Source: CAYZZU01 sp964483105 (GTDB lineage Bacteria > CG2-30-53-67). From it: a DNA stretch of 64,000 nt. The notes beneath the pieces are model-generated. The model was not told where the DNA came from. It did not search any database and was given only the letters and a program-made list of their open reading frames with translations. The stretch spans positions 1 to 64,000 of the forward strand of contig CAYZZU010000007.1 of assembly GCA_964483105.1 (NCBI GenBank), read 5' to 3'. This document shows, piece after piece, positions 25,381 through 33,550 of this stretch (its first letter is position 1; every line of letters begins with the position of its first letter). Both the position numbers and the translations under genes were made by a program.

Positions 25381-26399
25381 AACCCTCGGTGTTTCGGAAA
25401 CAGATTCTCAGGGGGGACATCCCGGACATTTGTCTGCTCTATGGTGAGGAACCCTACCTGATTGAAGAGACCCTCGGTCTGATCCGCCGGAAGCTCCTGG
25501 AGGGAGAAGATGACTCCTTTGCCGTGGAGATGTTCGACGCATCCGAATCGGATGCGGCCTCCATTCTTCACGCAGCGAGAACCGTCTCTCTTTTCGGACG
25601 GAACAAACTCTTGATTGTCAAAGGAGTGCACCGGGTGAAGGCCGCGGGTCTGGAACCTTTCCTGTCCTATCTGGAGGAACCTGCAGGCGGCACGGTTCTG
25701 GTGTTTACCGCCGAGAAACCGGATATGCGGAAACAATTTTTCTCCAGGCTGAAAAAAAAATGGCCGGCGATCCGGTTTTACCATCCCTATGGTCCTCGGG
25801 AAACCGAGGCATGGATCCGTGAGTATCTGAAGGGAAGGGGGTGCCGGATCGAGCCGGAAGCCTGCCGGTTCTTGGTGGAGTCCCATGGAAGGGAGTTACA
25901 GGTTTTGCGCAATGAATTGGAAAAACTGATCCTTTTCAAGGGGGAACCGGGTGGGATTGAGCTGTCGCATGTGCTTGAGGTCTCCGGACAATCCAGGGAA
26001 TTCAATCCCTTTGAATTTGCGGAAGCGATGGGGAACCGGGATTTTGAGAGGGCCTTACGGATCTTGCAACGGTTGCTCCAGGAAGGGACCCCCCCACTTC
26101 TGATTCTTTCCGTGCTGGTCACTGTTTTCCGAAGGCTCTGGATCGGGAAAAGCCTTCAGAAAGAGGGGATGCGTGAAGGGGAGCTTCTTTCAACCATGGG
26201 GGTTCACTTCCAGAGAGAACGGTTCCTGGAACAGTTAAGAAGATTTTCCGAGGAAGAAGTCGAAAGAATCTACGGGGACCTGCTTGCCGTGGACGAATCT
26301 CTCAAGAGCGGTCAGAATCATCCCCGGGCATTGATGGAGCGCTTGATTTTCCGGGTTTGCCGTCCAGACGCCTGCGTCCCCGATAGCCACCCCGGATAA
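25377..26399 (+). CDS. holA: DNA polymerase III delta subunit
   Basis: Clamp-loader subunit that opens the beta sliding clamp. A 340-residue protein with the family N-terminus (LLYGEEPYLIEETLGLIRRK), the AAA+-like fold without an active Walker A, the LRNELEKLILF segment and the C-terminal collar domain ending in H-P-R-A-L-M-E. It faces rpsT, a neighbour often found beside holA. Confidence 0.92.
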   Translation: MKPSVFRKQILRGDIPDICLLYGEEPYLIEETLGLIRRKLLEGEDDSFAVEMFDASESDAASILHAARTVSLFGRNKLLIVKGVHRVKAAGLEPFLSYLEEPAGGTVLVFTAEKPDMRKQFFSRLKKKWPAIRFYHPYGPRETEAWIREYLKGRGCRIEPEACRFLVESHGRELQVLRNELEKLILFKGEPGGIELSHVLEVSGQSREFNPFEFAEAMGNRDFERALRILQRLLQEGTPPLLILSVLVTVFRRLWIGKSLQKEGMREGELLSTMGVHFQRERFLEQLRRFSEEEVERIYGDLLAVDESLKSGQNHPRALMERLIFRVCRPDACVPDSHPG

Positions 26400-26426
26400 G
26401 CGGGGTTCACCCGGCCCGAAGCGGAA

Positions 26427-26699
26427 TCAGGCGTCCGCTGCCAGCCCGTTTACTTTCCGGCTCAGCCGTGATTTCTTTCTGGCAGCCTGGTTTTTATGGA
26501 TGAGTCCCTTGGATGCGCTTTTGTCAAGAATGCGCAGGGCGTCCGGAAGATGATTTTGAGCTTCCTCCGCATTCTTCGAGGAGACGGCCCTTTCCACCTT
26601 CTTGATCAGGGTCCTCATGCGGGAACGCGCTTGCCGATTTCGCTCATTTCTTTTGAGATTCTGTCGCACTCTCTTGATGGCAGACTTGTGATTCGCCAA
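26427..26699 (-). CDS. rpsT: 30S ribosomal protein S20
   Basis: A 90-residue S20 with the canonical start MANHKSAIKRVRQNLKRNER and the helical, basic body ending with RKKSRLSRKVN. It binds 16S rRNA early in small-subunit assembly. GGAGGGATC precedes the ATG and a strong promoter lies 35 bases upstream. It is monocistronic and convergent with holA. Confidence 0.97.
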   Translation of the reverse strand: MANHKSAIKRVRQNLKRNERNRQARSRMRTLIKKVERAVSSKNAEEAQNHLPDALRILDKSASKGLIHKNQAARKKSRLSRKVNGLAADA

Positions 26700-26732
26700 T
26701 TTCTGATCCCTCCTGCTTGAAATGGATCCCGG

Positions 26733-26761
26733 AAAATAGCATGAACTATCACCATTGTCAA
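26733..26761 (-). promoter_or_regulatory. sigma70 promoter of rpsT
   Basis: Minus strand TTGACA (26756-26761), 17 bases, TATTTT (26733-26738). The leader to the rpsT ATG is about 27 bases and contains the ribosome site. Confidence 0.75.
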
Positions 26762-27537
26762 GAATTTCTTTGTGCTCGGTCTCTTCCGGCCTTTCTTTTT
26801 CGGGGTGCCGCCCGGGTCGTCCATGCCGTCAATTCCTCGATCTCCCATTTCTCGAGTCGTCGATAGCTTCCGGGCGCGAGTCCCTTGAGGTGAATGGGGC
26901 CGATCCGGATCCGTTTCAGTTTCAAAACGGGATGTCCGATCCCGGAGAACATCCGCCGAATCTGCCGGTTCTTCCCCTCGTAGAGGGTGATCTCAAGGGA
27001 CGTATTCGCTTGATAATGGTGAACCTTCCGAATCACGGACGGGCCGGTCATTCCCTCCGGCAACCGCGTCCCCCTGGACAGTTTTCTCAGCTTTTCCGGG
27101 TCAGGTTTCCCTTTGACTTTGACCGTATAGACTTTAGGAAGGTGATACTTCGGGTGCATGAGCAGGTTGGCCAGGTCGCCGTCGTTCGTCATAATAAGCA
27201 ATCCTTCGGAGTTGTAGTCAAGACGTCCCACGGGAACCACGCGTTCCCGGACGCCCCGGAGGAGGGACGTGACCGTGGGGCGTCCTTCCGGATCGTGCAG
27301 AGTCGTTACCACTCCGGACGGTTTGTGAAGGGCTAAGGTGATCTTTCGGGTTTGGGGCCGGATCAGCTTTCCCCTGACCTTGATATGGCACTGTTCCGGG
27401 TCGACCTGGGTCCCGAGTTCTTTCACGACCTTTCCGTTGATGGTCACAAGCCCCTCTAAAATCATCTTTTCCGCCTCCCGCCTGGAGGAAATACCTGCGT
27501 TCGCGATGATCTTCTGGATCCGGATTTTGCTTCCCAT
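26758..27537 (-). CDS. rluB: RluB/RsuA-family pseudouridine synthase
   Basis: A 259-residue rRNA pseudouridine synthase. An N-terminal S4 RNA-binding domain (RIQKIIANAGISSRREAEK) is followed by the catalytic domain with VGRLDYNSEGLLIMTNDG, whose Asp is the nucleophile. NRQIRRMFSGIGHPVLKLKR is the usual C-terminal motif. Length and sequence fit the 23S-modifying RluB group. ATG 27537 is used (AAGGAG upstream) rather than the frame opening at 27627. Confidence 0.92.
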   Translation of the reverse strand: MGSKIRIQKIIANAGISSRREAEKMILEGLVTINGKVVKELGTQVDPEQCHIKVRGKLIRPQTRKITLALHKPSGVVTTLHDPEGRPTVTSLLRGVRERVVPVGRLDYNSEGLLIMTNDGDLANLLMHPKYHLPKVYTVKVKGKPDPEKLRKLSRGTRLPEGMTGPSVIRKVHHYQANTSLEITLYEGKNRQIRRMFSGIGHPVLKLKRIRIGPIHLKGLAPGSYRRLEKWEIEELTAWTTRAAPRKRKAGRDRAQRNS

Positions 27538-27625
27538 CTGTGGGGTTCTCCTTTTGACGAAAAAGCCCGTCCAGTGGTATGATCTACCGGATACGGGACA
27601 GGACAATTCACTGAGAGGTGACTCC

Positions 27626-27898
27626 ATGGCGTTTATTCGCGGAAATCCATTGGCTCTGGCAAAGGATATCGCTGACGGCTACATAACGGTCAACCCGCTT
27701 TTATTCAAGAAATTTCAGGATTCGGACTATAAGGAGCTGTATCAGAACCTGATCAAGGTCCAGAAAATGGTCCGGTCCGAACTCCCTTCCTCTCAGGATC
27801 ACAAGGCCATCCGTCAACGGAACCTGCGGCTGCAGCGTTTAAACAACAGCCTTGTTGTGCTGAAATATCATTGCCGGAAGAAAAGGATCTACCTTTGA
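27626..27898 (+). CDS. conserved-looking 90-residue protein of unknown function
   Basis: Starts MAFIRGNPLALAKDIADGYI at ATG 27626 with a GAGAGGTG ribosome site. The protein is basic and helical, with many Lys/Arg/Gln residues and a C-terminal HCRKKRIYL. It could bind nucleic acid, but that is only composition-based. It lies head-to-head with rluB and opposes scpB, interrupting the common scpA-scpB-rluB order. No family recognised. Confidence 0.6.
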   Translation: MAFIRGNPLALAKDIADGYITVNPLLFKKFQDSDYKELYQNLIKVQKMVRSELPSSQDHKAIRQRNLRLQRLNNSLVVLKYHCRKKRIYL

Positions 27899-27942
27899 CG
27901 GCTTCGTGCACGGTCTTTCCCCGGGGGCTTTTCCGGCAGGTG

Positions 27943-28587
27943 TCATCCTGATTCCTTCTCCACGGTTTCATTTTCCGGCGTATCGGTTTCGAGTGTCTCC
28001 GGAATGGAGTTGTTTTCTTCTGTTTCAGAACCAGGAACCGCCTCTTCCGCGTGTTCCTCCATCAGTTCCTGGAACTCCTTCAGGGTGGGGAGATCTTTCA
28101 GGGAGCGGAGGCCGAAGTATTCCAGAAATTCACGTGTGGTGGCATACATCATCGGATTTCCTACCGCGTCCATGCGGCCTGCGATCTTGATCAGGTTTCT
28201 TTCCAGGAGAGTCTTGATCACGCCGGAAGAGTTGACACCACGGATGGCCTCCAGCTCCGGGGTCGTGACGGGTTGTTTGTAGGCGATAATCGCCAGGGTT
28301 TCGAGCGCGGCGGCGGAGAGTCGCACCTTTTTCGGACGGCTGAGCTTTCGGATCCATTTCCCGAACTCCTTGCGTGTGATCAGACGATATCCTCCGGCTA
28401 TCTCCACCACCTGCAGGGCGGAACTTCTCTCTTCCAGGCTCCGGGCAAGTTCGGCGATGTAGCGTTTTACGGCCTGTCTGTCCACCCCTTCCGGTTCAAG
28501 GATCTGCAATATCTGTTTCAATGGGAGAGGAGTATCCGAGGCGAAGATCAGAGCCTCGAGTATCCGGACGCATTCCTGGTCGGTCAT
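27943..28587 (-). CDS. scpB: segregation and condensation protein B
   Basis: A 214-residue winged-helix partner of ScpA and SMC in the bacterial condensin complex. The N-terminal winged helix (ALIFASDTPLPLKQILQIL) and the second one with AIIAYKQPVTTPELEAIRG and MMYATTREFLEYFGL match ScpB. About 30 acidic, low-complexity residues at the C-terminus are extra. Its start overlaps the scpA stop by ATGA. Confidence 0.93.
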   Translation of the reverse strand: MTDQECVRILEALIFASDTPLPLKQILQILEPEGVDRQAVKRYIAELARSLEERSSALQVVEIAGGYRLITRKEFGKWIRKLSRPKKVRLSAAALETLAIIAYKQPVTTPELEAIRGVNSSGVIKTLLERNLIKIAGRMDAVGNPMMYATTREFLEYFGLRSLKDLPTLKEFQELMEEHAEEAVPGSETEENNSIPETLETDTPENETVEKESG

Positions 28588-29363
28588 GTTCCCTCCGAAA
28601 GAGTTTGTCGGGATTGCGGAAGAGGGGGAGATTCCGTTTTGCCGTTTTCGCTGGAGACGGCCTTCCGGATGCGGATTGTACCGAATCGTTCACTCTGTTC
28701 GATCCGGACGAGATGGAGACGGATGATTTCCAATAAGGCGAGAAAGGTGACAACAATCTCCTCGCGTGCCGGCGCGCCGGCAAAGAGATCCGTGAAGCAG
28801 ATGCTCTGATATTGCTCCAGTGTCTCCAGAATACACGAAATCTTTTCCTTGATACTCATGGTTTCCACGGTGATTTCGTGCACGACATCACCATCTGATT
28901 TTTCCAGGACCTTTCGGAAGGCCTCCATCAGATCCATGAGATTCAGGTTGATCAGGACCAGTTCCTGTTCTCCCTTGAGATTGTGCGGGGCACCGGAGGA
29001 GTAAGTGTCGATCCAGAGATTTTCCTGGGCCTTTAACTCCGAGGCCGCCTCCTTGTATTTTTTATACTCCAGCAGACGTTGGACCAGTTCCTCCCGTGGG
29101 TCTGTACCTTCCTCCCGCTCTTCATCGCTTTCCTCCGGGGGGAGAAGCATCTTGGACTTGATCTGGGTCAGCGTGGCGGCCATGACCAGGAATTCTCCCA
29201 CTCCGTCGAGGTTCAGGGTCTTCATCAGGCCGAGATATTTCATGTACTCCCGCGTAATCAGGGCAATGGGAATATCGTAGATATCGATCTCGTGTTTCCG
29301 GATCAGGTGGAGCAGAAGGTCCATCGGACCTTCAAAGATGTTGAGTTTGACCTTGTAGGACAA
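28584..29363 (-). CDS. scpA: segregation and condensation protein A
   Basis: A 259-residue kleisin bridging the SMC heads. N-terminus YKVKLNIFEGPMDLLLHLI is diagnostic, followed by the LLEYKKYKEAASELK helix and a C-terminal winged helix (VTFLALLEIIRLHLVRIEQ). It is translationally coupled to scpB. The M50 protease-trpS-scpA-scpB order is common in relatives. Confidence 0.93.
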   Translation of the reverse strand: MSYKVKLNIFEGPMDLLLHLIRKHEIDIYDIPIALITREYMKYLGLMKTLNLDGVGEFLVMAATLTQIKSKMLLPPEESDEEREEGTDPREELVQRLLEYKKYKEAASELKAQENLWIDTYSSGAPHNLKGEQELVLINLNLMDLMEAFRKVLEKSDGDVVHEITVETMSIKEKISCILETLEQYQSICFTDLFAGAPAREEIVVTFLALLEIIRLHLVRIEQSERFGTIRIRKAVSSENGKTESPPLPQSRQTLSEGT

Positions 29364-29429
29364 TGTCGAATCCTCGTGATACGGCTTCGGTTTCGCCGAA
29401 TGTGGACGACTGGTTATAAAGCGCTGCTT

Positions 29430-30413
29430 TTAAATCTTCATGGCCCCTCTGACCTCGGCCAGGGTCTCAGCTGCCACCTTACGGGCTTTTCCCGTGCCCT
29501 CCTGTATGATCCGGTCGATCTGCTGTGGTTCCCGGGTGAACCGGGCCCTTCTTTCGTGGATGGGAGCCAGCTTGCGGATCATGTTTTCCGACAAGATCTT
29601 CTTGCAGTCGATGCAGCCGATTCCGGCCGTGCGGCAACCTTCGGCAACTTCAGCGATCTCGTTCCTGGAGGAGAAGATCTTGTGATAGGCAAAGACGGGA
29701 GAGAGTTCCGGGTCTCCGGGATCTTTTCGACGTTTCCGTTGCGGATCGGTCATCATGGTCCGGATCTTCTCCCAGATCTCCTCCGGCGAATCGGAAAGAT
29801 AGATACAGTTGTTGTAGCTTTTGCTCATCTTCCTGCCGTCGGTTCCCGGCAGTTTGGGAACCTCGGTCAGCAGGGACCGGGGCTCGGGAAAGACCGGATC
29901 GTAAAGGTGGTTGAATCGCCGTGCAATCTCCCGGGTCAGTTCCAGGTGGGGAAGTTGATCCACTCCCACCGGGACCGTGTGAGCCTTATAGATCAGAATG
30001 TCCGCGGCCTGCAGCACCGGATAGCCCAGAAACCCATACGTGGAGAGATCCTTTCCGCTGATCTGTTGCTGCTGTTCCTTGTAGGTCGGACACCGCTCCA
30101 GCCAGGGGAGCGGCGTGATCATGGAGAGGAGGACATGCAGAACGGCATGGTCCGGAACTCCCGACTGGATGAAGAGGGTCGCCTTTTCCGGATCGATTCC
30201 GGCGGCCAGCCAGTCGATCAACATTTCGTGAATGTAGGTTTTCATCGAGGCCGTTTCGGCGTAATCGGTGGTCAGTGCGTGCCAGTCGGCCACGAAAAAA
30301 AAACATTCGTAATCGTTCTGCATTGCGATCCAGTTCTGCAGAACCCCCAGGTAATTTCCCAGATGAAGCCTTCCCGTGGGCCGCATGCCGCTTAAGACTC
30401 GTTCTTGACTCAT
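29430..30413 (-). CDS. trpS: tryptophanyl-tRNA synthetase
   Basis: Class I synthetase of 327 residues charging tRNA(Trp). HIGH-type motif PTGRLHLGNYLG (residues about 11-22) and KMSKSYNN (KMSKS) near residue 198 are present. ATG 30413 is fixed by AAGGAG nine bases upstream; the frame opening at 30470 is not used. It sits between the M50 protease and scpA on the same strand. Confidence 0.96.
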   Translation of the reverse strand: MSQERVLSGMRPTGRLHLGNYLGVLQNWIAMQNDYECFFFVADWHALTTDYAETASMKTYIHEMLIDWLAAGIDPEKATLFIQSGVPDHAVLHVLLSMITPLPWLERCPTYKEQQQQISGKDLSTYGFLGYPVLQAADILIYKAHTVPVGVDQLPHLELTREIARRFNHLYDPVFPEPRSLLTEVPKLPGTDGRKMSKSYNNCIYLSDSPEEIWEKIRTMMTDPQRKRRKDPGDPELSPVFAYHKIFSSRNEIAEVAEGCRTAGIGCIDCKKILSENMIRKLAPIHERRARFTREPQQIDRIIQEGTGKARKVAAETLAEVRGAMKI

Positions 30414-30572
30414 TCCGTTTTTCTCCTTCGGAGGGATGGGGCTGCATGATCGATTGCTTTTCCTACCCATACCCCGGTTACCTTATTCATATGGTGATAC
30501 AATTCCATTTTTCTTGCATTTCCTATTACGCACAAGTGTTTTGTCTTCATCCGTTTCCTTGACGAGTTGTCC

Positions 30573-31286
30573 TCAAAACCCCAGCAACAAATTGATCATC
30601 CCCTCGAAGAGCGGCCAGAGGGTATAGTCCAGGATACCACTCATGAGCAGCAGGATCAGGATCACCATCCCGAAGCGTTCAATCTTCGCAAAAGCCATGG
30701 CCTTTGAGGGAGGGAGTAGCCCCACCAGGATTCTCCCTCCATCGAGTGGAGGCAGGGGGATGAGGTTAAAGAGCATGAGCAGCACGTTGATCACCACTCC
30801 GATCCCCGCGATTAAGGTGAGGGGCAGAATGATCATGGCCAGATAGGACTTCGGTTCCAGGGGGGGGATCGAAAGCGTGGTGAGGAAGATCTTGAAAATG
30901 AGTTTAAGCGGTGGGGCGATCCAGACCAGGAGAGTGTACAGGGCACTGAAGAAAAGAGCCAGGATCAGGTTGGTTGCCGGACCCGCGGCCGCCACGTAAA
31001 CCATGTCCCTCTTCGGGTGCCTCAGGTTCCTGAAGTTGACGGGCACCGGTTTGGCCCATCCGAACAGTATCCTGGAACCCGCCAGAATCAGGATCATGGG
31101 CAGAAGGACGGTGCCGATCGGATCGATATGCGGGAGCGGATTGAGTGTAAGTCTTCCCATCTGTCTCGCCGTATTATCCCCGAACATTTCCGCTACCCAT
31201 CCGTGAGCCACCTCATGCAGGATAATGGAGAAGATGATCGGTGGCGCCATGACCACCGTGAGTTGGATATAGCCCGTAATATTCAC
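30573..31286 (-). CDS. site-2-protease-family (M50) membrane metalloprotease
   Basis: A 237-residue, roughly six-helix protein of the short S2P/M50 group. The zinc motif HEVAHG is in the first helix region and the third ligand is in NLIPLPPLDGGRI. These short proteases without PDZ domain cleave transmembrane segments; the substrate is unknown. It heads the trpS-scpA-scpB run. Confidence 0.9.
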   Translation of the reverse strand: MNITGYIQLTVVMAPPIIFSIILHEVAHGWVAEMFGDNTARQMGRLTLNPLPHIDPIGTVLLPMILILAGSRILFGWAKPVPVNFRNLRHPKRDMVYVAAAGPATNLILALFFSALYTLLVWIAPPLKLIFKIFLTTLSIPPLEPKSYLAMIILPLTLIAGIGVVINVLLMLFNLIPLPPLDGGRILVGLLPPSKAMAFAKIERFGMVILILLLMSGILDYTLWPLFEGMINLLLGF

Positions 31287-31510
31287 TTATAAACCTTGTT
31301 TTATCAATGAGTTGAAATGCCTTGAACGACCCGTGGGTCCTTCCCGTATTTCACGAGAAACTACCAAAAGGGGGTGGCAAAGTCAATGTTTTTCAATTTG
31401 TTCCGGACGGAAGGGAGCAAATGGATCACGCCGCTCCGCCTGCTCCGGGAAGTGGATCCGATGTGGCCCGCCGGCTGAAGCGATTCCGGTGGTGGGGAGG
31501 TTGTGAGTTA
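31287..31510. other. intergenic region between the M50 gene and the ParA-like gene
   Basis: About 220 bases without a supported gene. Forward frames here are shadows extending into the ParA-like gene. Confidence 0.4.
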
Positions 31511-32743
31511 TCACCTGTCCGGAACGGAGAGACGGCCTGTCTCAATCCCTTTCATGGCACACAGATGCTGTTTCCGGACAATCCTCTGCAAGGTTTTGTC
31601 GTCCGTGTTCTCTTTCAGTTCCGGGTAGTCCACTTTCCTGGAAAAGAGAATCTTGCCTTTGCAGTAAATAGAGGTTTGGACCTGGTTGTGGTGCTGCAGC
31701 TTTTCGGTCAGGACGGAAAGCGGCTGATCGTGATACCGGATCTGGTCCTTGAACCAGATCTCCTGTTTCTCCTGACTGAGCGTAGCCGGGGAGCCGGTCC
31801 CGGTTTTCCTCCGGATTGTATTCTGAACGGTTGGAGGGTCCAGGAGTCTGTGAGCGATCAGGTTGAGTTGCTCCGTGACCTTCCGATTCTGAGGATCCAG
31901 AATGAAAGGACAAAGCGCCTGGATGGATTCCCTGATGGTGGGAGAGTATTCCAGGGTTCCCAGGAATTCCGGTGAAATTCCCGTAAATTTGCGGCTGACC
32001 GTCGTGACGATTTCGGACGCGCGTAGATCATCCGCTTGATTCACCATGTTCATAATCATACGAGGGATGAATCCGTGAAGGAGAGTCTGAATTCTCTCTG
32101 CATAATACCGGTCCACGTGGGAGATCCTGTCAAGAAGTTCCGGAAGCGAATGAACTGCTTCCCGGCTTCGGGATTGCGTGGCTGAGTGGATCAGATAGTC
32201 CATGAGGGGATTGTTGGGAAATGCCTTGAGAATTCTACGGAAGACAGCCATCTTGAGAAACTGGTAGGTATTCTGGATAGAAGAGGGATCGTTGGTGGTG
32301 ACAACGATCCCCTGGTCGGACAGCAGGAAGAGATCCAGAACGTCCGGATTGATTCCTCCACCCAGATCCATGAGGAGGATCTCTGTATCCAGCGATGGAA
32401 TTTCCGTCAGGATCTTTCGAGTCAGCCGGGTTCGGTAATTCGGACAGGATGGCAGATGCCGACTTCCTCCGATCAGACGGAGGCCGGGGATGGATGTCTT
32501 GACCTCCGTCTGTTCCAGGGTCTTGAATCTGCCGATGAGCAGGTCGTTCAAGCTTTTCTTCAGATAGGGGATGCCGAGATGGGTGTGGAGGTTGGAGGCG
32601 CCGAGATCACAGTCCAGAAGAGTGACCTTCCAACCCATTCGGGCCAGGAGGATCCCGAGATTGGCGGTAAGCAAAGTCTTTCCCACACCACCTTTCCCGC
32701 TTCCAATCGGCCAGATGCGTATCCGTTTGGTTCCATCGGTCAT
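31511..32743 (-). CDS. MinD/ParA-type ATPase with extra C-terminal domain
   Basis: A deviant-Walker ATPase of 410 residues. The P-loop is PIGSGKGGVGKTLLTANLG, switch I is LLDCDLGASNLH and switch II is LLMDLGGGINPD, resembling FlhG/MinD2-like proteins. Residues about 300-410 form an additional domain (IWFKDQIRYHDQPLS to the end) that is not part of the ATPase fold; I do not recognise it. ATG 32743 is preferred (GGAG upstream). No flagellar genes are nearby, so a role in placing some other polar or surface structure is possible but unproven. Confidence 0.8.
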   Translation of the reverse strand: MTDGTKRIRIWPIGSGKGGVGKTLLTANLGILLARMGWKVTLLDCDLGASNLHTHLGIPYLKKSLNDLLIGRFKTLEQTEVKTSIPGLRLIGGSRHLPSCPNYRTRLTRKILTEIPSLDTEILLMDLGGGINPDVLDLFLLSDQGIVVTTNDPSSIQNTYQFLKMAVFRRILKAFPNNPLMDYLIHSATQSRSREAVHSLPELLDRISHVDRYYAERIQTLLHGFIPRMIMNMVNQADDLRASEIVTTVSRKFTGISPEFLGTLEYSPTIRESIQALCPFILDPQNRKVTEQLNLIAHRLLDPPTVQNTIRRKTGTGSPATLSQEKQEIWFKDQIRYHDQPLSVLTEKLQHHNQVQTSIYCKGKILFSRKVDYPELKENTDDKTLQRIVRKQHLCAMKGIETGRLSVPDR

Positions 32744-32791
32744 GACGTCTCCAGGAGAGATTGTTTCAAGATTAAGGAAAGAAATCAGGAA

Positions 32792-32849
32792 TGTCAATTG
32801 TATTCTTTGCGGTAATTATCTTGACAAGCGGTTTCAGAGTCTTTATGAT
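32792..32849. promoter_or_regulatory. divergent sigma70 promoters for fchA (+) and the ParA-like gene (-)
   Basis: Plus strand: TTGACA (32821-32826), 17 bases, TATGAT (32844-32849), a near-consensus promoter 50 bases before fchA. Minus strand: TTGACA (32792-32797) with a weaker TAATCT 17 bases downstream, towards the ParA-like gene. Confidence 0.7.
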
Positions 32850-32899
32850 TTTTTTCCTGAATACGTTCTCGCTTCAGAGAGCTTTCAGAGGGAGGAAGC

Positions 32900-33529
32900 A
32901 TGTATATTGAGAAGCCGATGCGGGTCTATATCGATAAACTGGCGTCGCGTTCGCCTGAACCGGGTGGAGGAAGTGCAGCCGCTCTGACCGGGAGTCTGGC
33001 TGCGGCGCTTGTCAGTATGGTAGGGAATCTCACCCTTGGGAAGGAACAGTATGAGGGTGTGCAGGCGGAGATCGAGGAATTGCTTCACAGGAGTGAAGAG
33101 GTGCGGGCCGATCTTCAGCGCCTGATGCAGGAAGATACCGAGGCCTTCTCGGTCGTTTCCGCGGCCTATAAACTTCCCAGGGAGACCGAAGATGAGAAGA
33201 GACTCCGTTCCGAAAAGATCCAGGAAGGACTGAAAGGTGCGGCCACCGAGGTCCCCTTCCAGATTTGTGAAAAATCTCTGGAGGTGGCCCGCCTCAGCAA
33301 GATCGCCGCTGAGATCGGAAACGTCAGGGCCGTCAGTGATGCCGGCGTGGCCGTCCTCTTCGCCGATGCCTGTGCCCAGGCGGCGGCGATGAACGTCCGG
33401 ATTAACCTCAATTCGATCCGGGACAAGGCATTCACCCAGGCCAAGTGGGACCGGGTTCAGGAGGTCCTACGGGAGGTGGGGCAAGTCCGGAAAGAAGTTG
33501 TGGAAATAACCTATGAGAAAATCAGTTAA
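32900..33529 (+). CDS. fchA: cyclodeaminase/cyclohydrolase family protein (FchA-like)
   Basis: A 209-residue protein of the formiminotransferase-cyclodeaminase C-terminal family, which includes methenyl-THF cyclohydrolase FchA of acetogens. The signature SPEPGGGSAAALTGSLAAALVSMV is represented by RSPEPGGGSAAALTG near residue 15, followed by LMQEDTEAFSVV and GNVRAVSDAGVAVLF. There is no histidine-degradation gene nearby; instead folD follows 21 bases later, so a methenyl-THF cyclohydrolase role is likely. GGGAGGAAGC precedes ATG 32900. Confidence 0.88.
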   Translation: MYIEKPMRVYIDKLASRSPEPGGGSAAALTGSLAAALVSMVGNLTLGKEQYEGVQAEIEELLHRSEEVRADLQRLMQEDTEAFSVVSAAYKLPRETEDEKRLRSEKIQEGLKGAATEVPFQICEKSLEVARLSKIAAEIGNVRAVSDAGVAVLFADACAQAAAMNVRINLNSIRDKAFTQAKWDRVQEVLREVGQVRKEVVEITYEKIS

Positions 33530-33550
33530 TGCAATCAGGGAGGATGAAGC

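Noticed and set aside
29079..30395. 438-codon plus-strand frame
   Set aside because: Shadow opposite scpA and trpS, both with diagnostic motifs.
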